Shown here piece after piece: positions 35,660-42,630 of a DNA stretch of 64,000 nucleotides. Position numbers and translations under genes: made by a program. Numbering within the stretch: position 1 is the first letter of the stretch; the number at the start of each line of letters is the position of its first letter. This DNA comes from JAGTRP01 sp035255045 (lineage in GTDB: Bacteria > Pseudomonadota > Gammaproteobacteria > Burkholderiales > Rhodocyclaceae): positions 123,810 to 187,809 of the forward strand of contig DATFAA010000054.1 in NCBI GenBank assembly GCA_035255045.1, read 5' to 3'. A model generated the notes under the pieces. The model worked only from the letters and a program-made list of their open reading frames with translations, was not told the origin of the DNA and did not search any database.

Positions 35660-36198
35660 GCCCCCGGGCCTGGCAGCTGCGACGCTGGCGCCGGACCCTC
35701 GGCTGGCCCGGCCTGGCGGGCATCGCCCTCCTGGTGCTGGCGGTGCTGGTCTTCGCCGGCCTCGACCTGCCCGAGCGCCTGCGCCTGGAAGGAGTGAAGG
35801 AGCAGGTGGCGGCGGCCAGGAGCCGGGCCACCGCCCCCACCCGCTCCGGGCGCGAGGGGGCGGAAGCCCAGGTGGTGGCCTTCTACAACGCCTTCCCCAG
35901 CCGCAACACCGCCCCCGCCTGGCTGCAGAAGATCTATGCCGCCGGCAACCAGTTCTCCCTCAACCTGGAGAAGGGCGAATACCGCCAGACCCTGGACCGC
36001 AACAGCCGCCTCCTCAATTACGAAATCAACCTGCCGGTGCGGGGCAGCTACGTGCAGATCCGGGAATTCGTCCGCACGGCGCTGGCCGAGGTGCCGACCC
36101 TGGCCCTGCGGGACCTCCAGATCCGGCGGGCCAACATCGGCGAGCCGACGGTGGACGCCCAGATCCGCTTCGTCCTCTATCTCCGGGAGGCCGCCTAG
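35656..36198 (+). CDS. PilO/GspM-like inner-membrane protein
   Basis: 180-residue bitopic protein. The N-terminal helix is at about residues 20-40, then a short coiled region (GVKEQVAAARSRA), then a ferredoxin-like domain with NYEINLPVRGSYVQIREFVRTAL and RFVLYLREAA. That last pattern, strand-SYxQIxxFv-strand, is typical of PilO/GspM proteins that pair with PilN/GspL. It is followed without a gap by the PilP-like gene. Confidence 0.72.
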   Translation: MSPRAWQLRRWRRTLGWPGLAGIALLVLAVLVFAGLDLPERLRLEGVKEQVAAARSRATAPTRSGREGAEAQVVAFYNAFPSRNTAPAWLQKIYAAGNQFSLNLEKGEYRQTLDRNSRLLNYEINLPVRGSYVQIREFVRTALAEVPTLALRDLQIRRANIGEPTVDAQIRFVLYLREAA

Positions 36199-36735
36199 AT
36201 GACCCTCGCCCCCCGCCAGCGCCGGCTCGTCCTCGGGGGCGCCCTGGTCGTCACCCTGGCCCTGGTCATCTGGGTCGGCCAGGAGCCGGAGGAGCCGGCA
36301 CCCCGGGCCAAGCCGCCGGCGGAACCCCGGGCGGGGGCCAGGGCACCGAGTCCCCGGGGGGAGCGGAGCACCGCCGCCCCGGTGCCCGCCCAACCCGGCA
36401 GCCTGGGGCTCAACCGGGGCGGGCCGGCGATGGAGAAGCGGGAAATCCGGGACATCTTCGCCGCCCAGACCTGGCACGTGGAGCCGCCCCCGACCCCGGC
36501 GGCCGCCGCCGTTCCCCAGGCCCCGCCCCTGCCCTTCACCTACCTGGGCAAGCTCATCGACCGGGGCCAGGTGACCGTCTACCTGGCGAGCGGCGAAGAC
36601 CGCAACCTGGCCGTCCGGCAGGGGGACGTCATCGACGGCGTCTACCGGGTGAGGCGCATCACCCCCAACGCAGTGACCTTCGTCTATATCCCGATGAACA
36701 AGCAACAAACCCTCGAAATAGGGAGGACCAATTGA
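36199..36735 (+). CDS. PilP/GspC-like periplasmic connector
   Basis: 178-residue protein with one N-terminal helix (about residues 10-29), a long Pro/Ala-rich linker (residues 30-110) and a C-terminal beta domain (PFTYLGKLIDRGQVTVYLASG to NAVTFVYIPMNKQQTLEIG). Such HR-type domains in PilP and GspC bridge the inner-membrane complex to the secretin, which is the next gene. The last bases hold the ribosome site and TTG start of gspD. Some databases give proteins of this type a misleading translation-factor name. Confidence 0.72.
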   Translation: MTLAPRQRRLVLGGALVVTLALVIWVGQEPEEPAPRAKPPAEPRAGARAPSPRGERSTAAPVPAQPGSLGLNRGGPAMEKREIRDIFAAQTWHVEPPPTPAAAAVPQAPPLPFTYLGKLIDRGQVTVYLASGEDRNLAVRQGDVIDGVYRVRRITPNAVTFVYIPMNKQQTLEIGRTN

Positions 36736-38768
36736 AGAACTGCCATCTACCGCTGCTGGTCGCAGGCTGGGCCGTCCTGGCGGCGGGCTGCGCCACCATG
36801 ACCCCGCCGGCCTTCGACGAGGGCCGCGCCCTCATCCTCCAGGGCCGCACCGAGGAGGGGCTGGCCCGCCTCGAGCAGGCGGCCCGGGAAGCCCCCGGCA
36901 ATGCCCAGGTCCGCGCCTACCTCGCCGACCAGAGGGAGCGGGCCATCAACCAGCTCCTGGCCCAGGCCATGACCGCCCGGTTGAACGGCCATCCGGACGA
37001 GGCTGACGACCTCTACCGCCGCGCCCAGCGCATCGATCCCAACAACCAGCGGGTCGCCCTGGCCATGAACGAGTTGGCGACCGAGCGCCGCCACGCCGGC
37101 ATGATGAAGGAGGCCGGCAATCTCCTGGACGAAGGCGAGACCGAGAAGGCCCAGGTGCTGCTGCGCCGGATCCTGGCGGAGAGCCCCCGGGACCGGGAGG
37201 CGAGGGCCATGATGAAGCGCATCGAGGAGCTCCAGGCCAAGGACATCACCATCAGCCCCAAGCTCAAGTCCCGCCTCTCCCGGCCCATCACCCTGGAGTT
37301 CCGGGACGCCAGCCTGCGGGCGGTGTTCGAGGTCATCTCCCGCAGCGCCGGCATCAATTTCGTCTTCGACCGGGACGTGAAGTCCGACCTCACCACCACC
37401 ATCTTCGTCAAGGATTCGCCCATCGAGGAGGCCCTGCAGCTCATCCTGGTCACCAACGGCCTGGACCGCAAGGTGCTGTCCGAGAACAGCATCCTGGTCT
37501 ATCCCAATACCCCGGCCAAGCAGCGGGACTACCAGGAACTGGTGATGAAGAGCTTCTACCTGGCCAACGCCGACGTGAAGCAGGTGGGCAACATGCTGCG
37601 CACCATGCTGAAGACCCGGGACGTGTTCGTGGACGAGCGCCTCAACCTCCTCATGCTGCGGGACACCCCGGAGGCCATCCGGGTGGCGGAAAAGCTCATC
37701 GCCAGCCAGGACCTGGCCGAACCGGAGGCCGTCCTCGAGGTGGAGGTGCTGGAAGTGAGCCGGGGCCGGCTGGAAAGCCTGGGCGTGCAGTGGCCGCGGC
37801 AGATCGGCTACGGCATCCTCCAGGGCGGCACCACCACCCAGTCCAATATCCCCGGCGGCGGGGTGGTGGAGACCACCACCCCGGGGACGACGGTGGCCAC
37901 CGGCGTGGTGGACCTGCGCCACAACCTGGGCAGCCTCACCACCTTCGTCGCCAACCCGGCGCTCCTCGTCAACCTCAACGCCCAGGACACCCTGGCCAAT
38001 GTCCTGGCTAATCCCCGCATCCGGGTCAAGAACCGGGAGAAGGCCAAGATCCACATCGGCGACCGGGTACCGGTGCTGACCAGCACCGCCACCGCCACCG
38101 GCTTCGTCTCCCAGTCCATCACCTACCTGGACGTGGGGGTGAAGCTCGATGTGGAGCCCAACATCGGCCTGGAGGACGACGTCACCATGAAGGTGGGCCT
38201 GGAGGTGAGCAGCATCGCCCGGGAGATCACCAGCGCCTCGGGCACCGTCGCCTACCAGGTGGGCACCCGCTCGGCCGGCACCGTGCTGCGCCTCAAGAAC
38301 GGCGAGACCCAGGTCCTGGCCGGCCTCATCCAGGACGAGGACCGGCGCAACGCCAGCAAGATACCGGGCCTCGGGGACATGCCCGTACTCGGCCGGCTGT
38401 TCTCCAACAACAACGACAACATCGCCAAGACCGAGATCGTCCTCCTCATCACCCCCCGCATCGTGCGCAGCCTGGCCCTGCCGGCGGCCACCGCCACCGA
38501 GTTCTCGGCCGGCACCGAGGGTGGTATCGGCCGCCTCGGCGCCCGGCCGGAGGGGGGCGGCGGCACCGGCCCCCTGCCCGGCGCCACGCCAACCACCCCG
38601 GCCCCCGCCCAGGGGGCGCCCACCAGCCCCGGCGTGACGGCGCCCCAGCCCGGCGCCGAGCCGGGTACGCCCAGCGCACCGCCGATGGTGCCACCGCCGC
38701 CCCCCGCCGGCACGGAACCAGCGCCGCCGACGCCGCTCTCTGCCCTGACGGTATGGAAATTCGCATAG
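36732..38768 (+). CDS. gspD: Lipoprotein secretin with N-terminal TPR region (GspD/MshL-like)
   Basis: 678-residue outer-membrane channel. TTG at 36732 is the start: GGGAGGA precedes it and only this start supplies the lipoprotein signal with lipobox LAAGC (Cys near 20). Residues 25-150 form TPR-like repeats (DEGRALILQGRTEEGLARLEQ, DEADDLYRRAQRIDPNNQRVA). N0/N1 domains follow, with ITLEFRDASLRAVFEVISRS and FYLANADVKQVGNMLRTML. The secretin domain (about residues 380-580) ends in KTEIVLLITPRIVRS. A Pro/Gly-rich tail of about 85 residues closes the protein. Self-lipidation may remove the need for a pilotin. Confidence 0.93.
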   Translation: MKNCHLPLLVAGWAVLAAGCATMTPPAFDEGRALILQGRTEEGLARLEQAAREAPGNAQVRAYLADQRERAINQLLAQAMTARLNGHPDEADDLYRRAQRIDPNNQRVALAMNELATERRHAGMMKEAGNLLDEGETEKAQVLLRRILAESPRDREARAMMKRIEELQAKDITISPKLKSRLSRPITLEFRDASLRAVFEVISRSAGINFVFDRDVKSDLTTTIFVKDSPIEEALQLILVTNGLDRKVLSENSILVYPNTPAKQRDYQELVMKSFYLANADVKQVGNMLRTMLKTRDVFVDERLNLLMLRDTPEAIRVAEKLIASQDLAEPEAVLEVEVLEVSRGRLESLGVQWPRQIGYGILQGGTTTQSNIPGGGVVETTTPGTTVATGVVDLRHNLGSLTTFVANPALLVNLNAQDTLANVLANPRIRVKNREKAKIHIGDRVPVLTSTATATGFVSQSITYLDVGVKLDVEPNIGLEDDVTMKVGLEVSSIAREITSASGTVAYQVGTRSAGTVLRLKNGETQVLAGLIQDEDRRNASKIPGLGDMPVLGRLFSNNNDNIAKTEIVLLITPRIVRSLALPAATATEFSAGTEGGIGRLGARPEGGGGTGPLPGATPTTPAPAQGAPTSPGVTAPQPGAEPGTPSAPPMVPPPPPAGTEPAPPTPLSALTVWKFA

Positions 38769-39232
38769 CCCGCGGCTTCTCCCTCATCGAGCTGATGGTC
38801 ACCGTGGCCATCATCGCCATCCTGGCCACCATGGTCCTGCCCCTCACCGAGGTGGCGGCCCAGCGCAGCCGGGAAGTGGAGCTGCGGGCGGCCCTGCGGG
38901 AAATCCGCGGCGCCATCGACACCTACAAGCAGGCCACCGACGAGGGCCGCATCCCCAAGGCGGCGGACGCCTCCGGCTATCCGCCCAACCTGGAGGTCCT
39001 GGTGGACGGGGTGGTGGACCCGAAGAGCGTGGACAAGCGCCGCATGTACTTCCTGCGCCGCCTGCCCCGGGACCCCATGGCCACGGACAATTCGGTGCCG
39101 GCCTCCCAGACCTGGGGCAAGCGCAGCTACAAGAGCCCGCCGGACGACCCCCGGGAGGGGGACGACGTCTTCGACGTCTATTCCCTGTCTACCGGGGTCG
39201 GCCTCAACGGCGTCCCCTACCGGGAATGGTGA
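38753..39232 (+). CDS. gspG: Pseudopilin, GspG type
   Basis: 159-residue prepilin-like protein overlapping gspD by 16 bp. The leader MEIRIARG is followed by FSLIELMVTVAIIAILATMV, a class III signal with the Glu at +5. The rest resembles GspG: AALREIRGAIDTYKQATDEGRIP, LEVLVDGVVD and YFLRRLPRDPM, then a C-terminal segment rich in Asp and Pro (SPPDDPREGDDVFDVYS) suited to the calcium site of major pseudopilins. A prepilin peptidase is not in this operon, so an outside enzyme must process it. Confidence 0.92.
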   Translation: MEIRIARGFSLIELMVTVAIIAILATMVLPLTEVAAQRSREVELRAALREIRGAIDTYKQATDEGRIPKAADASGYPPNLEVLVDGVVDPKSVDKRRMYFLRRLPRDPMATDNSVPASQTWGKRSYKSPPDDPREGDDVFDVYSLSTGVGLNGVPYREW

Positions 39233-39242
39233 GGGATTGAGG

Positions 39243-39614
39243 ATGCGGCGCCGCGGCTTCACCCTCATCGAACTGCTGGTGGTCATGGCCATCATCGGGT
39301 TGCTGGTCAGCCTGGCGGTGCCCCGCTACTTCAGCAGCGTGGACCGCACCAAGGAGGCGGTGCTGCGCTCCGACCTGTCCACCATGCGGGACGCCATCGA
39401 CAAGTTCCACGGCGACCGGGGCAAGTATCCCGACACCCTGGAGGACCTGGTGGGCAAGGGTTACCTGCGCTCCATCCCCAAGGACCCCATCACCGAGAGC
39501 GCCACCACCTGGGTGGTGGTGCCGCCGGAGGACCCCAACCAGGGCGGGGTGTACGACGTCAAGAGCGGCGCCCCCGGCAAGGGCCAGGACGGGACGGAAT
39601 ACGGCACATGGTGA
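39243..39614 (+). CDS. Pseudopilin, second GspG-like
   Basis: 123-residue pseudopilin with an intact class III signal MRRRG-FTLIELLVVMAII (Glu at +5). VLRSDLSTMRDAIDKFHGDRGKYP and LEDLVGKGYLRSIPKDPIT match the GspG core. ATG at 39243 is preferred over a TTG at 39237 because GAGGG at 39231 is correctly spaced for it. It ends in YDVKSGAPG-type GspG tail. Two GspG-like proteins in one operon suggest different filament positions or a heteromeric pseudopilus. Confidence 0.9.
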   Translation: MRRRGFTLIELLVVMAIIGLLVSLAVPRYFSSVDRTKEAVLRSDLSTMRDAIDKFHGDRGKYPDTLEDLVGKGYLRSIPKDPITESATTWVVVPPEDPNQGGVYDVKSGAPGKGQDGTEYGTW

Positions 39615-40168
39615 AGGCGGAAAGGCGGTCCGCGGCCGGCCAGGCCGGCTTCACCTATCTCGGCGTGATCCTGCTGGTGGCCATGATGGGGGCCGGCATG
39701 GGCGCCACCGGCCAGGTCTGGCGCACCGCCCAGCAACGGGAGAAGGAGAGGCAACTCTTGTTCATCGGCAACGAATACAAGCGGGCCATCGGCCGCTACG
39801 TGGAGAACGGCCCCGGCGGGGTGCGGCGCTTCCCGCGCCAGCTGGAGGACCTCATCGTGGACAACCGCTACCCCGCCATCCAGCGCTACCTGCGCCGCCT
39901 CTACCGGGACCCCATAACCAACAGCACCGACTGGGGGATCATCCGGGCGACCGACGGCGGCATCTCCGGGGTCTACAGCAAGTCGGAGCTGAAGCCCCTG
40001 AAGATCGCCGGCTTCGCCCCCTGGGACGCCCGCCTGGAGAATGCGGAGAAATACAGCGACTGGATCTTCGTCTACGAGGGCCGCCTGCGGGCGCTGCCCC
40101 TGCCGCCCCGGGGGGTGCCCCAGGCGCCCGCCCCCGGCGGCGAGCCGCCCACCATGTTCCCGGAGTAG
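39608..40168 (+). CDS. Atypical pseudopilin lacking the conserved Glu
   Basis: 186-residue prepilin-like protein overlapping its neighbour by 7 bp. After a Gly cleavage site the helix starts FTYLGVILLVAMMGAGMGAT, so position +5 is Gly where nearly all pilins have Glu. Residues 50-150 include RQLLFIGNEYKRAIGRYVENG and RFPRQLEDLIVDNR, which fit a large minor pseudopilin. The C-terminus is Pro-rich (LPPRGVPQAPAPGGEPP). Loss of Glu5 is typical of tip-located GspK-like subunits, so a tip role is a reasonable guess. Confidence 0.82.
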   Translation: MVKAERRSAAGQAGFTYLGVILLVAMMGAGMGATGQVWRTAQQREKERQLLFIGNEYKRAIGRYVENGPGGVRRFPRQLEDLIVDNRYPAIQRYLRRLYRDPITNSTDWGIIRATDGGISGVYSKSELKPLKIAGFAPWDARLENAEKYSDWIFVYEGRLRALPLPPRGVPQAPAPGGEPPTMFPE

Positions 40169-40175
40169 CGCCGCC

Positions 40176-41606
40176 ATGACCAGCACCGACATCGGATCCA
40201 GGAAGGTGGGCAACCTGGGGGCACCGCGCCAGTTCGCGGGCATGGAGCGGGCCGGGACGGCCATGTTCCAGCTGGCGGAGTCCCTGGTCGAGCCGGCCAC
40301 CGTGCTCCTCACCCTGGTGGGCCTCACCCTCTGGTTCGAGCACGGCGGCGACCGGGCCTACTACATCGTGGTGGCGGTGCTGCTCTTCGCCCTCACCTTC
40401 CCGGGCAAGCGCTTTTCCCAGCGCTCGGCCAAGGAAATCGTGCGGGACGTGGTGCTGGGCTGGGCCGGGCTCATGGCCCTGGTGCTGGCCTTCGGCTTCG
40501 CCACCGGCTTCATCTACAGCTTCCCGCCCAACCTTGTGGCCCACTGGCTGTGGCTGGCGCCGGTGGCCCAGATCGCCGGCCACCTCTCCTTCCGGGCCTT
40601 CGCCACCACCTTCGTGCGCACCCGGCTCGGCTACAAGCGGGCAGTCATCGTCGGCTGCAACGAGCAGGGCCGGCAGCTGGCCCAGGAAATCGCCGCCCAC
40701 CCCATGCTCGGGCAGCGGGTGTCGGGCTATTTCGACGACCGGGAGGTGCTGCGGGTGGAAGCCGGCAACGAACTGGTCCTCGGCAAGCTCGAGGACGTGG
40801 CCGAGTACGTCAAGCGCTACGACGTCCAGGTCATCTACCTGGCCCTGCCCATGGCTTCCCAGCAGCGCATCCTGGCGCTCCTGGACAGCCTGCGGGACAC
40901 CACCGCCTCCATCTACTTCGTCCCCGACGTCTTCGTCACCGATCTCATCCAGGCCCGCATGGACGCCGTCGGCCGCATGCCGGTGGTGGCGGTCTGCGAC
41001 ACCCCCTTCTCGGGGCTCAACGGGGCCATCAAGCGGGGCAGCGACATCGTCCTGTCCCTTTTCATCCTGGTGCTCATCTCGCCCCTCCTGCTGGTGGTCG
41101 GGGCGCTGGTCAGGGCCACCTCGCCGGGGCCGGCCATATTCAAGCAGCGGCGCTACGGCCTCGACGGCAAGGAGATCATGGTCTACAAGTTCCGCTCCAT
41201 GCGGGTCTGCCAGGACGGGGCGGAGGTCCCCCAGGCCACCCGGGAGGACCCCCGGGTCACCCCGGTGGGACGCTTCATCCGCAAGACCTCCATCGACGAG
41301 CTGCCCCAGTTCCTCAACGTCCTCCAGGGCCGCATGAGCATCGTCGGCCCCCGGCCCCACGCCGTCGCCCACAACGAGATGTACCGCAAGCTCATCAAGG
41401 GCTACATGGTCCGCCACAAGGTCAAGCCCGGCATCACCGGCTGGGCCCAGGTGAACGGCTGCCGGGGCGAGACCGAGACCCTGGACAAGATGCAGGCCCG
41501 CATCGACCTGGACCTGGAGTACCTGCGCCACTGGTCCCTGCGCCTCGACCTCTACATCATCGCCCGGACGGTGATCCTGGTGTTCAAGGATGCGAGCGCC
41601 TACTGA
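40176..41606 (+). CDS. Undecaprenyl-phosphate sugar phosphotransferase (WcaJ/EpsE-like polyprenyl glycosylphosphotransferase)
   Basis: 476-residue inner-membrane enzyme that puts the first sugar-1-phosphate (commonly glucose-1-P) on undecaprenyl phosphate to start an exopolysaccharide repeat. About four N-terminal helices (residues 35-140) precede a nucleotide-binding-like domain (RAVIVGCNEQGRQLAQEIAAH). The C-terminal catalytic domain (residues 285-476) has a membrane helix, then FKQRRYGLDGKEIMVYKFRSM, TSIDELPQFLNVLQGRMSIVGPRP and KPGITGWAQVNGCRGET, the hallmarks of the family. ATG at 40176 is 8 bp after the pseudopilin stop. No other polysaccharide gene lies nearby. Confidence 0.93.
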   Translation: MTSTDIGSRKVGNLGAPRQFAGMERAGTAMFQLAESLVEPATVLLTLVGLTLWFEHGGDRAYYIVVAVLLFALTFPGKRFSQRSAKEIVRDVVLGWAGLMALVLAFGFATGFIYSFPPNLVAHWLWLAPVAQIAGHLSFRAFATTFVRTRLGYKRAVIVGCNEQGRQLAQEIAAHPMLGQRVSGYFDDREVLRVEAGNELVLGKLEDVAEYVKRYDVQVIYLALPMASQQRILALLDSLRDTTASIYFVPDVFVTDLIQARMDAVGRMPVVAVCDTPFSGLNGAIKRGSDIVLSLFILVLISPLLLVVGALVRATSPGPAIFKQRRYGLDGKEIMVYKFRSMRVCQDGAEVPQATREDPRVTPVGRFIRKTSIDELPQFLNVLQGRMSIVGPRPHAVAHNEMYRKLIKGYMVRHKVKPGITGWAQVNGCRGETETLDKMQARIDLDLEYLRHWSLRLDLYIIARTVILVFKDASAY

Positions 41607-42276
41607 CCTCCCGGCCCAGGCCCTGGCCGTCGCCCTGATCGCCCTGGCCAGCCTGCCGGCCTGGGGCGGCGGCCGGGAAGCCAATCCCTACCGGCTGGCC
41701 ATCGACCCCGGCGAATACCGGCTGCAGGCCCCGGGCCGGCAGCCCGCCCAGCCGGCCCGGCGGGGCGCCCAAGGCCGCCTGGCCGAGATGGCGCACCGGC
41801 ATGCGAAGGCCCGGGGCCTCGACCCCGCCCTGGTGGATGCGGTCATCCAGGCCGAATCCGCCTACCGGCCGGAAGCCGTCTCCCCCAAGGGGGCGGTGGG
41901 GCTCATGCAGGTGATGCCGGACACCGGCCGGCGCTTCGGCATCCGCGACCTGGAAGATCCCGAGGCCAACCTGAAGGCCGGCACCACCTATCTCGGCTAT
42001 CTCCTGGACCTCTTCGGCGACCTCTCCCTGGCCCTGGCCGCCTACAACGCCGGGGAGGGGGCGGTGATGCGCCACGGCAACCGCATCCCGCCCTACCCGG
42101 AGACCCGGGCCTATGTCCGGGGCATCCTGAGCGCCTACGGCCCCGGCCGGCCGATGGCTTCCGCCCGGCCCCCGCCGGCGGCCCGGCGCCTCTACCTGCC
42201 GGGGACCTGGCTGGAGCGGCGGGACCTTTCCCCCTACCGCCTGCGGCGGGACCCCTGGCGGGATGCCCCGGGCTGA
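41590..42276 (+). CDS. Lytic transglycosylase (SLT domain)
   Basis: 228-residue predicted periplasmic muramidase. A Sec signal ends near LPAWGGG (residue 27). The SLT domain (about residues 65-185) contains VIQAESAYRPEAVSPKGAVG with the catalytic Glu, GLMQVMPDTGRRFGI and AAYNAGEGAVMRHG. It overlaps the glycosylphosphotransferase gene by 17 bp and so belongs to the same transcript. In secretion operons such enzymes open peptidoglycan for the secretin or pseudopilus. Confidence 0.92.
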   Translation: MRAPTDLPAQALAVALIALASLPAWGGGREANPYRLAIDPGEYRLQAPGRQPAQPARRGAQGRLAEMAHRHAKARGLDPALVDAVIQAESAYRPEAVSPKGAVGLMQVMPDTGRRFGIRDLEDPEANLKAGTTYLGYLLDLFGDLSLALAAYNAGEGAVMRHGNRIPPYPETRAYVRGILSAYGPGRPMASARPPPAARRLYLPGTWLERRDLSPYRLRRDPWRDAPG

Positions 42277-42484
42277 TTGCGGGCGTAGCCGCCACATCAG
42301 CTGCCGCCGGCATTTTCCTACGTACTCACGCGTATATATCCGGTCGGCATATCGGTCTAGGATGGCCTCCGTCGGCGACCCACCGCATCCGAACCCCGCC
42401 CCGGCGGCCTCCGGGACGGGCGGCTGGCAAGCCGGTCACAGTTCGTGCATCGTCTCCTCTCCCTCCCCGCGGAGGGTATTTCCC

Positions 42485-42514
42485 CCACTTATTGACCGGT
42501 GGGGTTTTTTTTGT
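42485..42514 (+). terminator. Rho-independent terminator
   Basis: CCCCAC (42485-42490) pairs with GTGGGG (42501-42506) and eight T follow (42507-42514). This is the clearest U-tract in the window. It probably ends the transcript of the secretion/polysaccharide operon, or of a small RNA in the gap. Confidence 0.85.
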
Positions 42515-42558
42515 GGCCGGCCGTCGGGCAGGCCGGTCGGGGATGATGTCCAAGGACA

Positions 42559-42588
42559 TTGGTCTGACCGAAGCTGATATGCTATGAC
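42559..42588 (+). promoter_or_regulatory. Weak sigma-70-like promoter ahead of the PocR kinase gene
   Basis: TTGGTC (42559-42564) and TATGAC (42583-42588) are spaced by 18 bp, with a TATGC just before the second. Start would be near 42595. This would leave the TTG at 42592 outside the message and favours GTG 42631 as the translation start of the next gene. Confidence 0.3.
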
Positions 42589-42630
42589 GTTTTGGATAAG
42601 CCTCCTGGGGCCCAATCGAGAAAACGCCAA

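Larger units (their letters stand above)
42277..42630 (+). other. 354-bp gap: possible regulatory or small-RNA region with a terminator
   Basis: No convincing protein gene fits here. The first part holds an imperfect inverted repeat TACGTACTCACGCGTA (42319-42334) next to an AT-rich stretch (TATATATC), unusual for this GC-rich DNA. A strong terminator lies at 42485-42514 and a weak promoter-like pair at 42559-42588. The 208 bases between the transglycosylase stop and the terminator may be a long 3' UTR or a small RNA. Confidence 0.5.

Noticed and set aside
42277..42484. A known riboswitch (c-di-GMP, cobalamin, TPP) in the gap before the PocR kinase
   Set aside because: No conserved core sequence of these classes could be found; it is kept only as a possible small RNA or UTR.
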